Positions 24,516 through 33,144 are shown, counted from the first letter of the stretch. The stretch is 43,336 nt of DNA from Hymenobacter sp. (GCA_028288445.1 JAQBNT010000062.1:1-43336), one strand, 5' to 3'. Notes: generated from the sequence alone by a model not told the origin. A program made the numbers and translations.

Positions 24516-26003
24516 CTACCGCACGGCCCGCCCTTTCCACTCATACCCGCCGCGCCAGCCGGCCGCCCCCACCGCCAGCGCATACGGCGCGTACAGCAGC
24601 TGCAGCGGCAGCAGCCCCCACAGCCACTTGCGCCGCCCGAAAAACCGCAGCACCGGGCTCAGCAGCCACGCGTCGCCGCCCAGCTTGAGTAGCCACGCTG
24701 CCAGCACCCAGGGCCAGAGGCCGGGCCATTGCAGCAACGCCACAGCCCCGGCGGCCAGGGCCACATTAGCCCCCAGCACCAGCAGGGCCAGGTTGCGCGA
24801 GGCCGCGCTTTGGTAGTGCCGCCACTTGCTGGCCCAGCGCACCCGCTGCCGTAGCAGCGCCCGCAGCGACTCCGGCGCGGCCGTGTGGGCAATGGCGGCC
24901 GCATCGGTCAGGAAATGGGCCGTGCCGGGAAAGGCCGCGTGAATTTTATGGAGCAGAAACTCGTCGTCGCCGCTGGCGAGGTGGGCGTTGTCGGCAAAGC
25001 CGCCCACGGCCTCGAATGCGGCGCGGCGGTAGGCCAGGTTGGCCCCGTTGCACATGGTGGGCTGCCGGCGGGCCAGGCAGGCAGCGCCCACGCCCACCAG
25101 CCCGGCAAACTCCAGCCCCATGAGGGTCATGAACAGTGAATCCGGCCCCGTGAGCAGCACCGGGCCGCTGATGAAGTTGGCCTGCGGCTGCCGGTGCAGC
25201 AGGGCCGCGTAGGCTGCCAGCCAGCCGGGGCCCAGGCGGCAGTCGGCATCGGTGCATACCAGCCAGGGGGCGCGGGCGGCATGCAGCGCCGTGAGCAGGG
25301 CGGCTTTTTTGCCGGTTTGGGTGGCGGGCAGTTTGATGAGGCGCAGCGTGAACCCGGCTCCCTGAGTGGCGGCCGCTACCAGCGCGGCCGTGGCATCGGT
25401 GGAGTGGTCGTCGGCGATGAGAACTTCGAAGCAACCGGCCGGCAGGGTTTGGGCGGCGAGGTCGCGCAGGAGCTGGGGCAGGTTTTCGGCTTCGTTGCGG
25501 GCGGCAATCAGGATGGAGAAGGTTAGTGACCTGCTGCCGGCTGCAACTAATGCTAGCTCCTGTCCCAGCGTTTGCGGCTCGCAAATAGATTGCTCGCCAC
25601 TACTGTACAGAACATCGGCACTACTGTTCAGATTAGCGATACTAGTGTACAGAGTATCGCCATTACTGTTCAAAATCTCATTATTACTATTCGGGATTTG
25701 GTTGCTATTGTACAGAAGCTCTCTACTATTGTTCCGAATTTCGCTATTACTGTTTGGAACTTCGCTACTATTGTTTGTGAGTTCAGTACTACTATACAGG
25801 ACCGCACTACTATTGTACACAACCCTACTACTACTGTACAGAACATTGCTACTACTGTTCGGATTATCGGCCTTACTGTTCACATCAGTGCTGCTAATTG
25901 CTTGTTGCTCGTTGTTTAGCCCGAGTCCACCGCGCAGCCACCCCATCAGCGCCGCGTACAGCGCCGGCAGCACCAGCAAACCAATTCCAACCGCGGCCAT
26001 CAT
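24516..26003 (-). CDS. family 2 glycosyltransferase with a 14-unit heptapeptide insertion
   Basis: Membrane glycosyltransferase of 495 residues. It has an N-terminal helix (about 3-24), a 98-residue tandem repeat (38-135), a GT-A domain from LTFSILIAARNEAENLPQ, and C-terminal helices. Catalytic motifs are ADDHSTD, CTDADCR, GDDEF and the Q-RVRW pattern in RQRVRWASKW. The repeat has consensus x-(D/E/N)-(V/I/L)-x-(Y/N)-(S/N)-(S/N), is rich in Asn, Ser and Tyr, and is encoded by low-GC 21-bp units unlike the rest of the gene. The ATG at 26003 overlaps the upstream stop as ATGA, so the genes are coupled. It is distinct from the GT2 at 11894-13012. Confidence 0.88.
   Translation of the reverse strand: MMAAVGIGLLVLPALYAALMGWLRGGLGLNNEQQAISSTDVNSKADNPNSSSNVLYSSSRVVYNSSAVLYSSTELTNNSSEVPNSNSEIRNNSRELLYNSNQIPNSNNEILNSNGDTLYTSIANLNSSADVLYSSGEQSICEPQTLGQELALVAAGSRSLTFSILIAARNEAENLPQLLRDLAAQTLPAGCFEVLIADDHSTDATAALVAAATQGAGFTLRLIKLPATQTGKKAALLTALHAARAPWLVCTDADCRLGPGWLAAYAALLHRQPQANFISGPVLLTGPDSLFMTLMGLEFAGLVGVGAACLARRQPTMCNGANLAYRRAAFEAVGGFADNAHLASGDDEFLLHKIHAAFPGTAHFLTDAAAIAHTAAPESLRALLRQRVRWASKWRHYQSAASRNLALLVLGANVALAAGAVALLQWPGLWPWVLAAWLLKLGGDAWLLSPVLRFFGRRKWLWGLLPLQLLYAPYALAVGAAGWRGGYEWKGRAVR
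25599..25892 (-). repeat. 14 x 21-bp tandem repeat inside the GT2 gene
   Basis: Fourteen adjacent 21-bp units without any insertion or deletion. On the plus strand each begins near (A/G)CTA(C/T)TGT and has a more variable right half, for example the units at 25599 and 25851. G+C is far below the flanks. In the gene's frame each unit encodes one heptad such as ADVLYSS or NEILNSN. Two plus-strand frames are also open across the array. Confidence 0.9.
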
Positions 26004-27283
26004 TTCCCGGCGCGCTTCTCGCGCAGCACCCTCAGGCCGGGCACCAGCAGCAGGCCGGCCGCGCTGGGCAGGGCAATATTGATAACCCACAAACTCAGAC
26101 TAGCCGACAGCACCGGCAGCGCCGGCTGCCCCAGCAGCCCAAACAAATGCGTGGCCGACAGCTCCCGCACGCCCACATCCGCCAAGGCATTGAGCGAGGG
26201 CACCAATGACTTCAAAAAGAACGTGCCCGCCACCGCGGCCAGCCCCGGCCCCAGCGGCCCGCCCACGCCATACGCCGCCAGCAGCAGCATAAACTGCGCG
26301 CAAAACACCGCGTAGCGCAGCCCCGAAATAGCCAGCACCGCGTGCAGCGCCGTGGCCGGATACGTAGGCATAATGGCCAGCGCCGGCCGAAACCGCCGCA
26401 ACGGCCGCCACACGCCCAGCGCCGCCAGCAGCAGCCGCGACCGGTACAGCGGCACCAGCACCAGCCCGCTCAGCAGCAGCGCCGAGGCCGCCACGCCCAG
26501 CCCGGCCGCCGGGTAGCCCTTCAGGTAAAAGGTCAGCAGGAAATACAGCAGGCCCGCCGCGCCCGCCAGCACCGTGGCCACCAGCTGGCAGTAGCGCCCC
26601 AGAAAAACCGCCCCCAGCGCACTCACGCGGCGGCTTTTGAGCTCGATGATGCGGCCGGCGTAGTCGCCCACCCGGTTGGGGGTGGCAAAGCCCAGCGTGA
26701 GGCCCACCAGCACCGCCCGGAAGCTGCGCCCGAACGTGACCGGCTCCAGGTGCCGGGCCAGGCGGTACCACTTCCAGGCCTCCAGGCCCCAGTTGGCGGG
26801 CACCAGGGCCAGGGCCAGCAGCACCGGCCCGTGCCCCGCCCCGCTGAGCGAGGTACTGAGCAAATGCCGCCACGCCGCCGCCGTATCGGGCGCGGCAAAA
26901 ATGGAATTATACAGCAGCCCCAACGTGAGCAGCGTGACGCCAATTTTGCCCCAGAATACAATGCGTTTCCACTGCCGGGCGCGGCGGTTTTCCGGCTCGT
27001 CCGGGCCATTGCCCCGGCCCGCGCGCGCCGTGGTTGCAGCGGCCGCCGCCGAAGAATCGGCCGGGTCGGGCGCTTCGCCCTGCCTGGGGGCGTAACTTTG
27101 TAAGAGATGCCCGCTCCCCTTCGCCCCCGCCCCGCTCCCGCCCCGGATTTGCTGCCCAAAATCATCATGGGCGTCGACCCCGGCACCCAGATTATGGGCT
27201 ACGCCCTGATTGAGGTGCGCGGCCAGCGCGTGGACGTGCTGTGCTACGACGTTATCAATATGAAGGCCCTGGGCTCGAATCAC
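26000..27283 (-). CDS. lysylphosphatidylglycerol synthase TM-region-like (UPF0104) membrane protein
   Basis: Polytopic inner-membrane protein related to the flippase/synthase TM region (UPF0104, AglD-like). Its conserved part begins at about RQWKRIVFWGKIGVTLLTLGLLY (near 26970). It includes GFATPNRVGDYAGRIIELK, a family hallmark, and LNALADVGVREL. About seven helices follow. The start is unclear: in this frame the only ATG, GTG or TTG upstream of the first helix is the ATG at 27283, deep inside ruvC on the other strand; a TTG at 26923 would cut into the first helix. The listed start is therefore an outer bound. It overlaps the GT2 gene by 4 bp, suggesting a joint role in envelope glycolipid synthesis. 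Confidence 0.75.
   Translation of the reverse strand: MIRAQGLHIDNVVAQHVHALAAHLNQGVAHNLGAGVDAHDDFGQQIRGGSGAGAKGSGHLLQSYAPRQGEAPDPADSSAAAAATTARAGRGNGPDEPENRRARQWKRIVFWGKIGVTLLTLGLLYNSIFAAPDTAAAWRHLLSTSLSGAGHGPVLLALALVPANWGLEAWKWYRLARHLEPVTFGRSFRAVLVGLTLGFATPNRVGDYAGRIIELKSRRVSALGAVFLGRYCQLVATVLAGAAGLLYFLLTFYLKGYPAAGLGVAASALLLSGLVLVPLYRSRLLLAALGVWRPLRRFRPALAIMPTYPATALHAVLAISGLRYAVFCAQFMLLLAAYGVGGPLGPGLAAVAGTFFLKSLVPSLNALADVGVRELSATHLFGLLGQPALPVLSASLSLWVINIALPSAAGLLLVPGLRVLREKRAGK
27093..27100 (+). promoter_or_regulatory. -7 box of ruvC
   Basis: TAACTTTG matches TAnnTTTG and ends only 6 bp before the ruvC ATG, so transcription would begin at or next to the start codon. Confidence 0.5.
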
Positions 27284-27745
27284 GCCGTAAAGCTAAAGCG
27301 GATTTTCGACCGCATGCTGGAGCTCATCGACGAGTACCTGCCCGACGAGCTGGCCATCGAGGCACCGTTTTTCGGCGTCAACGTGCAGAGCATGCTCAAG
27401 CTGGGCCGGGCGCAGGGCGTGGCCATCGCCGCCGCCCTCTCCCGCCAGATTCCCTACGTCGAGTACGCGCCCACCAAGGTGAAGCAGTCCGTCACGGGCT
27501 CCGGCAATTCCACCAAGGAGCAGGTGGCCCACATGCTGCGCCAGACGCTCACGCTGCCCCCCATCGCCGAAGCCAGCACCTTCCTGGACGCCACCGATGC
27601 CCTGGCCGTGGCCCTGTGCCACCACTACCAGAAGGGCAACAACATCACCGTGAGCGGCGGCAAAAGCTGGGGCAAGTTCCTGGCCGATAACCCCGAGCGC
27701 CTGGGAGCCAGCACGGGCAAGAAAAAAGCGCCAGCGAAATCGTAG
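27107..27745 (+). CDS. ruvC: Holliday junction resolvase RuvC
   Basis: Crossover junction endodeoxyribonuclease acting with RuvAB in recombinational repair. Catalytic acidic residues are visible: D24 in IIMGVDPGT, the Glu in LAIEAPFF, and the paired Asp residues in LDATDALAVALCHH. The 212 residues exceed the usual 160-190, owing to a proline/arginine-rich N-terminal extension (1-18) and a basic C-terminal tail (GASTGKKKAPAKS). An internal start just before GVDPGT is possible but would remove the first strand. RuvA and RuvB are not adjacent. Confidence 0.95.
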   Translation: MPAPLRPRPAPAPDLLPKIIMGVDPGTQIMGYALIEVRGQRVDVLCYDVINMKALGSNHAVKLKRIFDRMLELIDEYLPDELAIEAPFFGVNVQSMLKLGRAQGVAIAAALSRQIPYVEYAPTKVKQSVTGSGNSTKEQVAHMLRQTLTLPPIAEASTFLDATDALAVALCHHYQKGNNITVSGGKSWGKFLADNPERLGASTGKKKAPAKS

Positions 27746-27850
27746 TTGCGGAAGTTTTTTAAATACAACGTTTGCCAGAGGTATGACTTTTGACTGCTAA
27801 CCTCTTAGCTGCCCTAATTCCGTATTTCAGCACTTTTTGGCAAGTTGATG

Positions 27851-28474
27851 TTACGCATTAGCTTTTTTTATTCTGTCTACAATTTGTCGTCCGAGGTATT
27901 TTCTAATGTTTGGAAACCTCCATCTGTAGTATTCATTCCAATAGCTTATCATTCTACTTTCTGTCTGTTGCCAATACTTTGGATTTTCGCTCATTATTTT
28001 TATATAGCTAGCAATTGATTCATCGTTTATATGCTTGTCAAGCACTTCCAATATTTCAAAGACATATTCACCCAGCAACTGTAATTTAAAAGGTGTTACC
28101 CAATCCTGGTTTTTGTTAATAAGCTTTTCCAGTCTCCTCTGCCGCAAATAACCATCGTGGTGTCGCAGATATATGCAGTTCAAAATTGTCTTTTGAAGCT
28201 CACTTAATTTATTCTCACTTTCCGCATCTGGTTCGTTGAAATAGAGCCTATAAGGGAAAATTAACAGTTCATTGCCTAATTCTACTGTTAGAGCAAATGG
28301 GTGGATTAGGTTGTCAACTTTATGAATTTGCCCGTCTGCCAGTCTCACGTTATTAATATTAAACGGCAAAATATTTAACACCGCTTCAACATCGTCTTTC
28401 AATGCATTAGGGAAAGCGTTGAGCAGCCTGCCTCTATACTCCGAATAGTATTCACTTCTAAACCAGTTTATCAT
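27851..28474 (-). CDS. AT-rich orphan protein of unknown function
   Basis: I do not recognise the family. It is a 207-residue soluble protein, MINWFRSEYYSEYRGRLL to RIKKANA, with no signal peptide or membrane helix. It is rich in Asn, Ile, Tyr and Lys and appears mostly helical, with an aromatic cluster near the C-terminus (YWNEYYRWRFPNIRKYLG). Base composition is about one third G+C by eye, against over 60% in the neighbours, and codons are correspondingly AT-rich. This marks it as recently acquired, perhaps an accessory or defence-type cargo gene, but no integrase, repeat or partner gene is visible beside it. Confidence 0.7.
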   Translation of the reverse strand: MINWFRSEYYSEYRGRLLNAFPNALKDDVEAVLNILPFNINNVRLADGQIHKVDNLIHPFALTVELGNELLIFPYRLYFNEPDAESENKLSELQKTILNCIYLRHHDGYLRQRRLEKLINKNQDWVTPFKLQLLGEYVFEILEVLDKHINDESIASYIKIMSENPKYWQQTESRMISYWNEYYRWRFPNIRKYLGRQIVDRIKKANA

Positions 28475-28566
28475 TACCTAAGCCTACTTTAGTTAAACGA
28501 ATTTGGCTATAACTCACATCGTTTTTTCACAACGCTACCTCAAATGGCACCTGAAAACGATTGATT

Positions 28567-29370
28567 TCAACTGTTTTCCCCCACCAGCAGCTCCCCCGCC
28601 GCATACGTCACCGCGTAGCCGCTGATATCCACTCTATCCCCGCGCAGGCGACACCAGAGGTCGCCGCCGCGCGGGGAAATCTGGCGGGCACGCAGCTCGG
28701 TTTTGCCCAGCTTTTCGGCCCAGAAGGGAATGAGGATGCTGTGGGCCGAGCCGGTGACGGGGTCTTCGGGCACGCCCACGCGGGGCGCGAAAAACCGCGA
28801 CACGAAATCAACGCCGTCGGAGCCGGGCGCGGTGGCGATGACGCCCACGTACTCCAGGGCCGCGATGCGGGCGAAGTTGGGGGCGAGGGCGCGCACTTCG
28901 GCTTCGGAGCTGAAGACGGCCAGCAGGTCGCGGGCGGCCAGCACCCGGAGCGGCGTGGCCCCGAGGGCATCGGTGAGGCCCGTGGGGTGGCCGGCCAGCT
29001 CCTGCGGCGGGCGCGAGGGGAAATCGAGGGTGAGGCGGCCGTCGGTGGCGCGGGTCACGCGCAGCGGGCCGCTCTGGCTGTGGAAGGTGACCTGCGGGCC
29101 CTCGAAGCCGAGGTGCGTGAACAGGACGTGGGCCGAAGCCAGCGTGGCATGGCCGCACAGGTCGATTTCGACGGCTGGGGTGAACCAGCGCAGGTCGAAC
29201 TCGGCCGGGGTGCCGGGGCGGGGCACAAAAAAAGCGGTTTCGGCCAGGTGGTTTTCGGCCGCGATTTGCTGCATGAGGGCGGCGGGCAGCGGGGCTTCGA
29301 GGGGGCACACGCCGGCGGGGTTGCCGGCGAAGGGCGTTTGGGCGAAGGCGTCGACGTGGAAGTAGCGCAT
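28567..29370 (-). CDS. PhzF family isomerase/epimerase-like protein
   Basis: Member of the PhzF superfamily (diaminopimelate-epimerase fold), 267 residues, the usual length. Typical motifs are VDAFAQTPFAGNPAGV at the N-terminus, ENHLAETAFF with the conserved catalytic-type Glu, DLCGHATLASAHVLF, and PEDPVTGSAHSIL near the C-terminus. The specific substrate is unknown; most non-phenazine PhzF members lack assigned reactions. No other phenazine genes are nearby. It is a single gene divergent from the ECF sigma factor. Confidence 0.9.
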   Translation of the reverse strand: MRYFHVDAFAQTPFAGNPAGVCPLEAPLPAALMQQIAAENHLAETAFFVPRPGTPAEFDLRWFTPAVEIDLCGHATLASAHVLFTHLGFEGPQVTFHSQSGPLRVTRATDGRLTLDFPSRPPQELAGHPTGLTDALGATPLRVLAARDLLAVFSSEAEVRALAPNFARIAALEYVGVIATAPGSDGVDFVSRFFAPRVGVPEDPVTGSAHSILIPFWAEKLGKTELRARQISPRGGDLWCRLRGDRVDISGYAVTYAAGELLVGENS

Positions 29371-29586
29371 GGTGGGTTCGGGCGGGTTGGATGGATGGGC
29401 GGGCGCGGGTTTCTTTTGGCAAGAATACGGCGCGGGGCGTGTTGGCGAATGGCCGGGCTATTTTTTGGCGGCGGGCGACTTAATTTAAAATTATTTTACA
29501 GGCCACGCAACCCAGGCCGGCGCGGGCCGGTCAGGGGGGTATAAGGCGGGCCGGTACCGCTTGCCTTCACTCCTACTTTCCACTGC

Positions 29587-30159
29587 ATGCCGCCACCCAA
29601 TACCCTGGTTGATGAGGCGCTGCTGGCCGCGTGCCGGCGGGGCGAATCGGCGGCGCAGTACCAGCTCTACCAGAAACTCTCCTATGCCCTGATGGGCGTA
29701 TGCCTGCGCTACTGCCCCAACCGGGCCGAAGCCGAAGACGCGCTGCAAAACACCTTCGTCAAAATCTTCACCCGTCTTGACCAGTTCCGGGGGCAGGGGC
29801 CGTTCGAGGCTTGGGCGCGGCGCATTGCCGTCACCACCTCGCTGCACGCCCTGGAGCAGCACCGCCTGCGCCACCCCGGCCCGGCCGGCGACACCCTGGA
29901 TGAGCTGGCCGGCGACCTGCCCACCGCCGAGCCCTCGGCCCTGGACCAGCTGGCCGCCGACGACCTGCTGGCCCTGCTGGCCACCCTGCCGCCCGGCTAC
30001 CGCACGGTGCTCAACCTCTACGCCGTGGAGGGCTACTCGCACCAGGAAATCGGCGCGCTGCTGGGCATCGCCGAAGGCACTTCCAAATCGCAGCTGGCGC
30101 GGGCCCGTCGGCTGCTCGAAACCCGCCTGACGGCCCACCATCACCCCCAATTGCCATGA
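29587..30159 (+). CDS. ECF-type RNA polymerase sigma factor
   Basis: Sigma-70 factor of the extracytoplasmic-function class, 190 residues. Region 2 is at about 20-85 (YSYALMGVCLRYCPNRAEAEDALQNTFVKIF fragments, then LDQFRGQGPFEAWARRIA). Region 4 is at about 128-178, including LPPGYRTVLNLYAVEGYSHQEIGALLGIAEGTSKSQLARAR in short blocks. The linker (105-125) is acidic and alanine-rich. The stop overlaps the next gene's ATG by 4 bp, so the factor is probably produced in step with its membrane partner, which looks like its anti-sigma regulator. Confidence 0.92.
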   Translation: MPPPNTLVDEALLAACRRGESAAQYQLYQKLSYALMGVCLRYCPNRAEAEDALQNTFVKIFTRLDQFRGQGPFEAWARRIAVTTSLHALEQHRLRHPGPAGDTLDELAGDLPTAEPSALDQLAADDLLALLATLPPGYRTVLNLYAVEGYSHQEIGALLGIAEGTSKSQLARARRLLETRLTAHHHPQLP

Positions 30160-32051
30160 CCCACCGCAACCCCGACGACTTGTACGATGCCCTGCGCGAC
30201 CGCCTGGCCGACTACGGCCAGGAGCCGCCGGCGCAGCTGTGGGCGGGCATCCGGGCCCAGTTGCCGCCGCCGGTGGCCCCGCCACAGCTGCGGAAGCGCC
30301 GGCGGCGGGTGCCGGTAGCGTGGCTGTTGTTGGTCATGCTGACCGTGGCGGCCGTGGGCGCGGGCTGGCACTGGTGGGGCACGAAGCCGTCGAATACCAC
30401 GATTTCGAGCGTAGACCAAACGGCTGCCAGCAATTCACCTTCGAACGCTGCGCATTCACCTTCGAACGCTGCCCGGACCAGCTCTACTCATACGCCAAAC
30501 GCTGCCGCTGCCGGCAGCACCCCTCTGCCAGCAGCGGGCATGAGGCCGTCGCCAGCCACTCAAACTTCTTCAGCTACCGCACCACGCCAGGCTACCGATG
30601 CGGCTACCGGACTGTCTGGCAGTACGGTGGAAACCCTGGCAGATTCAAAAGGCTCGGCTGTAGCGCAAGGCTCGGAAACGGCAGCAGCGCAGGCATCAGC
30701 AGCTACTTTGGCTCCAGTTGCGGGGGCGGGTTCGGGTTCGATAAGGTCGGTTGCTGCTACTTCGGCAGCTCGTGCTAATTCCCCTTCAGGCCGGCCGGGC
30801 CGGAACGTAGCCGCACCAGCTACTAAAGAGGTGGCCGCGAACGGTGGCCGTGGGAAGAATTCTTCAACCCCAGCCGCTCGTGGGCAAGTGCAGGGACTGG
30901 GCAAACAGGCTGTTTCCGTAGCGGGTACTGCCAGCCATTTGCCCAAAACGACTGAACCGGCAATGGTTCAGCCCGGCGCGGGGCGGCCGGGCCGCAATGC
31001 TTCAACGGCAGTCATCAGCCAGTCATCGCACGCATTGAATGCTTCGGAAACGCGTCTGGGCCGGCACCGCCACCAGTCCGAAGCGGCACTGGCAACAGTG
31101 GCAGAGCCCGCCGTCCGTCGGCCGCGGACGTTAGCTTCCACGCCGCCAATGGTGGACCCGCCAACCATTCAACCAGCCCCCGCAACGGCCGCCGCCAGCC
31201 TTACCCCAGCTACAGAAAACCGCCTCAGCCAACGCCCGGCTCAGCCCCTGCTGCCGGCCCGGTTGGTGGCCGTGCAGCTCGGAGCGGGGCCGGGGCAGCC
31301 GGCGCCGCAGCCGGTGACAATTGCGCCCAGCCCGCTCCCGCTGCCCTTCGTGTCGCGCTGGGCGGTGCAGGTAGTGGCCGGCCCGGCCCTCACCTACCGG
31401 ACCCTGAATACGGCGGGCACAGGCATGTCACCCTCCCCGCCTTTGCTGCCTGCCAATAGCACGACCAGTCCGGTAGCCACGCTGGAACGGCCGGCCCTGG
31501 GCAGCGCGGCACAGGTAGCGGTGCGGCGCACCCTGGGCGGGCACTGGAGCCTGAGCGCGGGCCTCGGCTACGCCGAATACGCCAGTGCCCTAGCCCTGCA
31601 ACAGGTGCATGCCGCCACCGGCCGGCTGGTTCCCAACACCCCGGACTCCGCCTCCACCACCGGTATTCATCGGCGCGATACCTACCGGTTTGTGACGGTG
31701 CCGGTGCGGGTGGGCTACGGCTGGACGCTCTCGGGGCGCTGGCGCGTGGGCCTGCTGGCCGGGGCCGAGGCCGCCGTATACGTGGGCGGCAGCAGCACCG
31801 AGGGCAGCCCCTGCGCCTGCCAAAGCCAGACCTGGAGCTTCGCCGCTAGCCCTTACCGCCGCGTGAGCGTGGGGGCCAGCCTGGGGGCCGAGGCCCGCTA
31901 TCGCCTGGGCGAGGGGGGGCGCTGGGAGCTACTGGCTCAGCCCACGGCCACCTACCTGCTCACGCCCCTGGCCACGGCCAATACCGCCTACTACCAGCGC
32001 CACTTGTTTGGGGGCGCGGCGCTGCTGGGGGTAGCTTTCAACTTGCCCTAA
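30156..32051 (+). CDS. anti-sigma-like inner-membrane protein fused to a C-terminal beta-barrel domain
   Basis: The 631-residue protein has a short cytosolic head (1-50, DDLYDALRDRLADYGQEPP, then basic RKRRRR), one membrane helix (53-71), and a roughly 330-residue linker of Ala, Ser, Thr, Pro and Gly. The C-terminus (about 400-631) has alternating strands like outer-membrane barrels (WAVQVVAGPALTYR, GHWSLSAGLGYAEY, FVTVPVRVGYGW). The head and helix fit an anti-sigma role for the coupled sigma factor; the linker is long enough to cross the periplasm. The linker carries an 18-bp direct duplication at about 30433-30470 encoding NAAHSPSNAA-like repeats. Function is inferred. Confidence 0.8.
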   Translation: MTHRNPDDLYDALRDRLADYGQEPPAQLWAGIRAQLPPPVAPPQLRKRRRRVPVAWLLLVMLTVAAVGAGWHWWGTKPSNTTISSVDQTAASNSPSNAAHSPSNAARTSSTHTPNAAAAGSTPLPAAGMRPSPATQTSSATAPRQATDAATGLSGSTVETLADSKGSAVAQGSETAAAQASAATLAPVAGAGSGSIRSVAATSAARANSPSGRPGRNVAAPATKEVAANGGRGKNSSTPAARGQVQGLGKQAVSVAGTASHLPKTTEPAMVQPGAGRPGRNASTAVISQSSHALNASETRLGRHRHQSEAALATVAEPAVRRPRTLASTPPMVDPPTIQPAPATAAASLTPATENRLSQRPAQPLLPARLVAVQLGAGPGQPAPQPVTIAPSPLPLPFVSRWAVQVVAGPALTYRTLNTAGTGMSPSPPLLPANSTTSPVATLERPALGSAAQVAVRRTLGGHWSLSAGLGYAEYASALALQQVHAATGRLVPNTPDSASTTGIHRRDTYRFVTVPVRVGYGWTLSGRWRVGLLAGAEAAVYVGGSSTEGSPCACQSQTWSFAASPYRRVSVGASLGAEARYRLGEGGRWELLAQPTATYLLTPLATANTAYYQRHLFGGAALLGVAFNLP

Positions 32052-32142
32052 CGCCTCGGCGTGAGGCTTCCGGCTGGCTGGCCAGCGGCTGGAATCCCGC
32101 GCCCGACGGGGATTTTTCACTCATTTTTCCTTCCTGATTTTT

Positions 32143-33144
32143 ATGAAGCATTTCGTATGTGTCTGCCTGGGCGTGGCCCTGCTGGCCGCTTGCCGCAAAG
32201 ACGATGTGGTGGTGTGTGACCCGGCTGTTGCGCCGGCCACGTTCGCCGATTTGCGGGCCGCCGCGCCCGCCATTCAAACCTTCGCCTTCGACCTGAACAA
32301 GGCCCAGAGTTTCCGCACCAAGGGCGGGGCCACGCTGGCCTTCAACGCCAATGTCTACCTGCTGCCCAACCGCCAGTTGGCCACGGGCCAGGCTCAGCTG
32401 CGGGTGCGCGAGATTTATTCGGTGCCCGACATGGTACTGGCCAACCTGCCCACCACGGCGGCCTCGTCGCGCCAGATGCTGATATCCGGCGGCGAGTTCG
32501 ACATTCAGGTGTGGCAGGGCAGCACCCGCCTGCGTATGTACCCGGGATGGTCGAGCGGCGGGGCGGGACGGCAGGTGCTCACGCTCACCTCGCCCGTGCC
32601 CCCGGCTGGCCTCGATACCACGCCCATGATGCTCTGGAACCAACCCACCGCAGCCCCCAATGTGGCCGGCACCATTTCGGACTCTTCGGCCTGGCAGCTG
32701 CAAACTGACTCGACCGGCCGGGCCACTCCGGTAACAATTACCACAACCAGCCAGTCCACCGCCAGCTACTACAACGCCTCCCTCCCGCTCGACTCGCTCA
32801 GCCGCTGGAACATCGACCAGTTATGGCACGCCTACTCGGCCAACGGCGCGGGGCAAATCGGGGTGGTGGTGCCCTTCACCAGCACCACCACCGGCACGCG
32901 CGTGTATTTCCGCCCGGTGGGCTACAACGGGCTGGCCCGCAGCTACGCCTCCAGCGCCGCGCCCACCAGCTGGAGCAGCTACCTGCCCTACGGGGCCGAT
33001 GTCATCGCCATCGTACTACAGGAGCGCGACGGCCTGCTCTACTTCGGCACCCAGCGCCTGACTACCGCCGCCGGAGTTGTGGTCACGCCCACCCTCGAAG
33101 CCCTCAGCGCCGCCGAAATCGTGCAGCGCATCCGGCAATTGTAA
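32143..33144 (+). CDS. hypothetical lipoprotein
   Basis: Secreted lipoprotein of 333 residues. It has a signal peptide with lipobox LLAAC and a modified Cys at 17, followed by RKDD. The body is beta-rich with many Ser/Thr (TFAFDLNKAQSFRTKGGATLAF to EIVQRIRQL) and no motif I recognise. It lies 91 bp after the sigma/anti-sigma-barrel pair in the same orientation and may belong to that regulon or operon, perhaps as a surface component. A strong terminator follows. Confidence 0.75.
   Translation: MKHFVCVCLGVALLAACRKDDVVVCDPAVAPATFADLRAAAPAIQTFAFDLNKAQSFRTKGGATLAFNANVYLLPNRQLATGQAQLRVREIYSVPDMVLANLPTTAASSRQMLISGGEFDIQVWQGSTRLRMYPGWSSGGAGRQVLTLTSPVPPAGLDTTPMMLWNQPTAAPNVAGTISDSSAWQLQTDSTGRATPVTITTTSQSTASYYNASLPLDSLSRWNIDQLWHAYSANGAGQIGVVVPFTSTTTGTRVYFRPVGYNGLARSYASSAAPTSWSSYLPYGADVIAIVLQERDGLLYFGTQRLTTAAGVVVTPTLEALSAAEIVQRIRQL

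Noticed and set aside
25572-25919. Plus-strand heptad-repeat protein (TTVQNIA-like units)
   Set aside because: The minus-strand frame continues into a glycosyltransferase on both sides; the plus frame is open only because of the 21-bp periodicity.
28561-29544. 327-codon plus-strand frame opposite phzF
   Set aside because: Shadow of a gene with full PhzF motifs.
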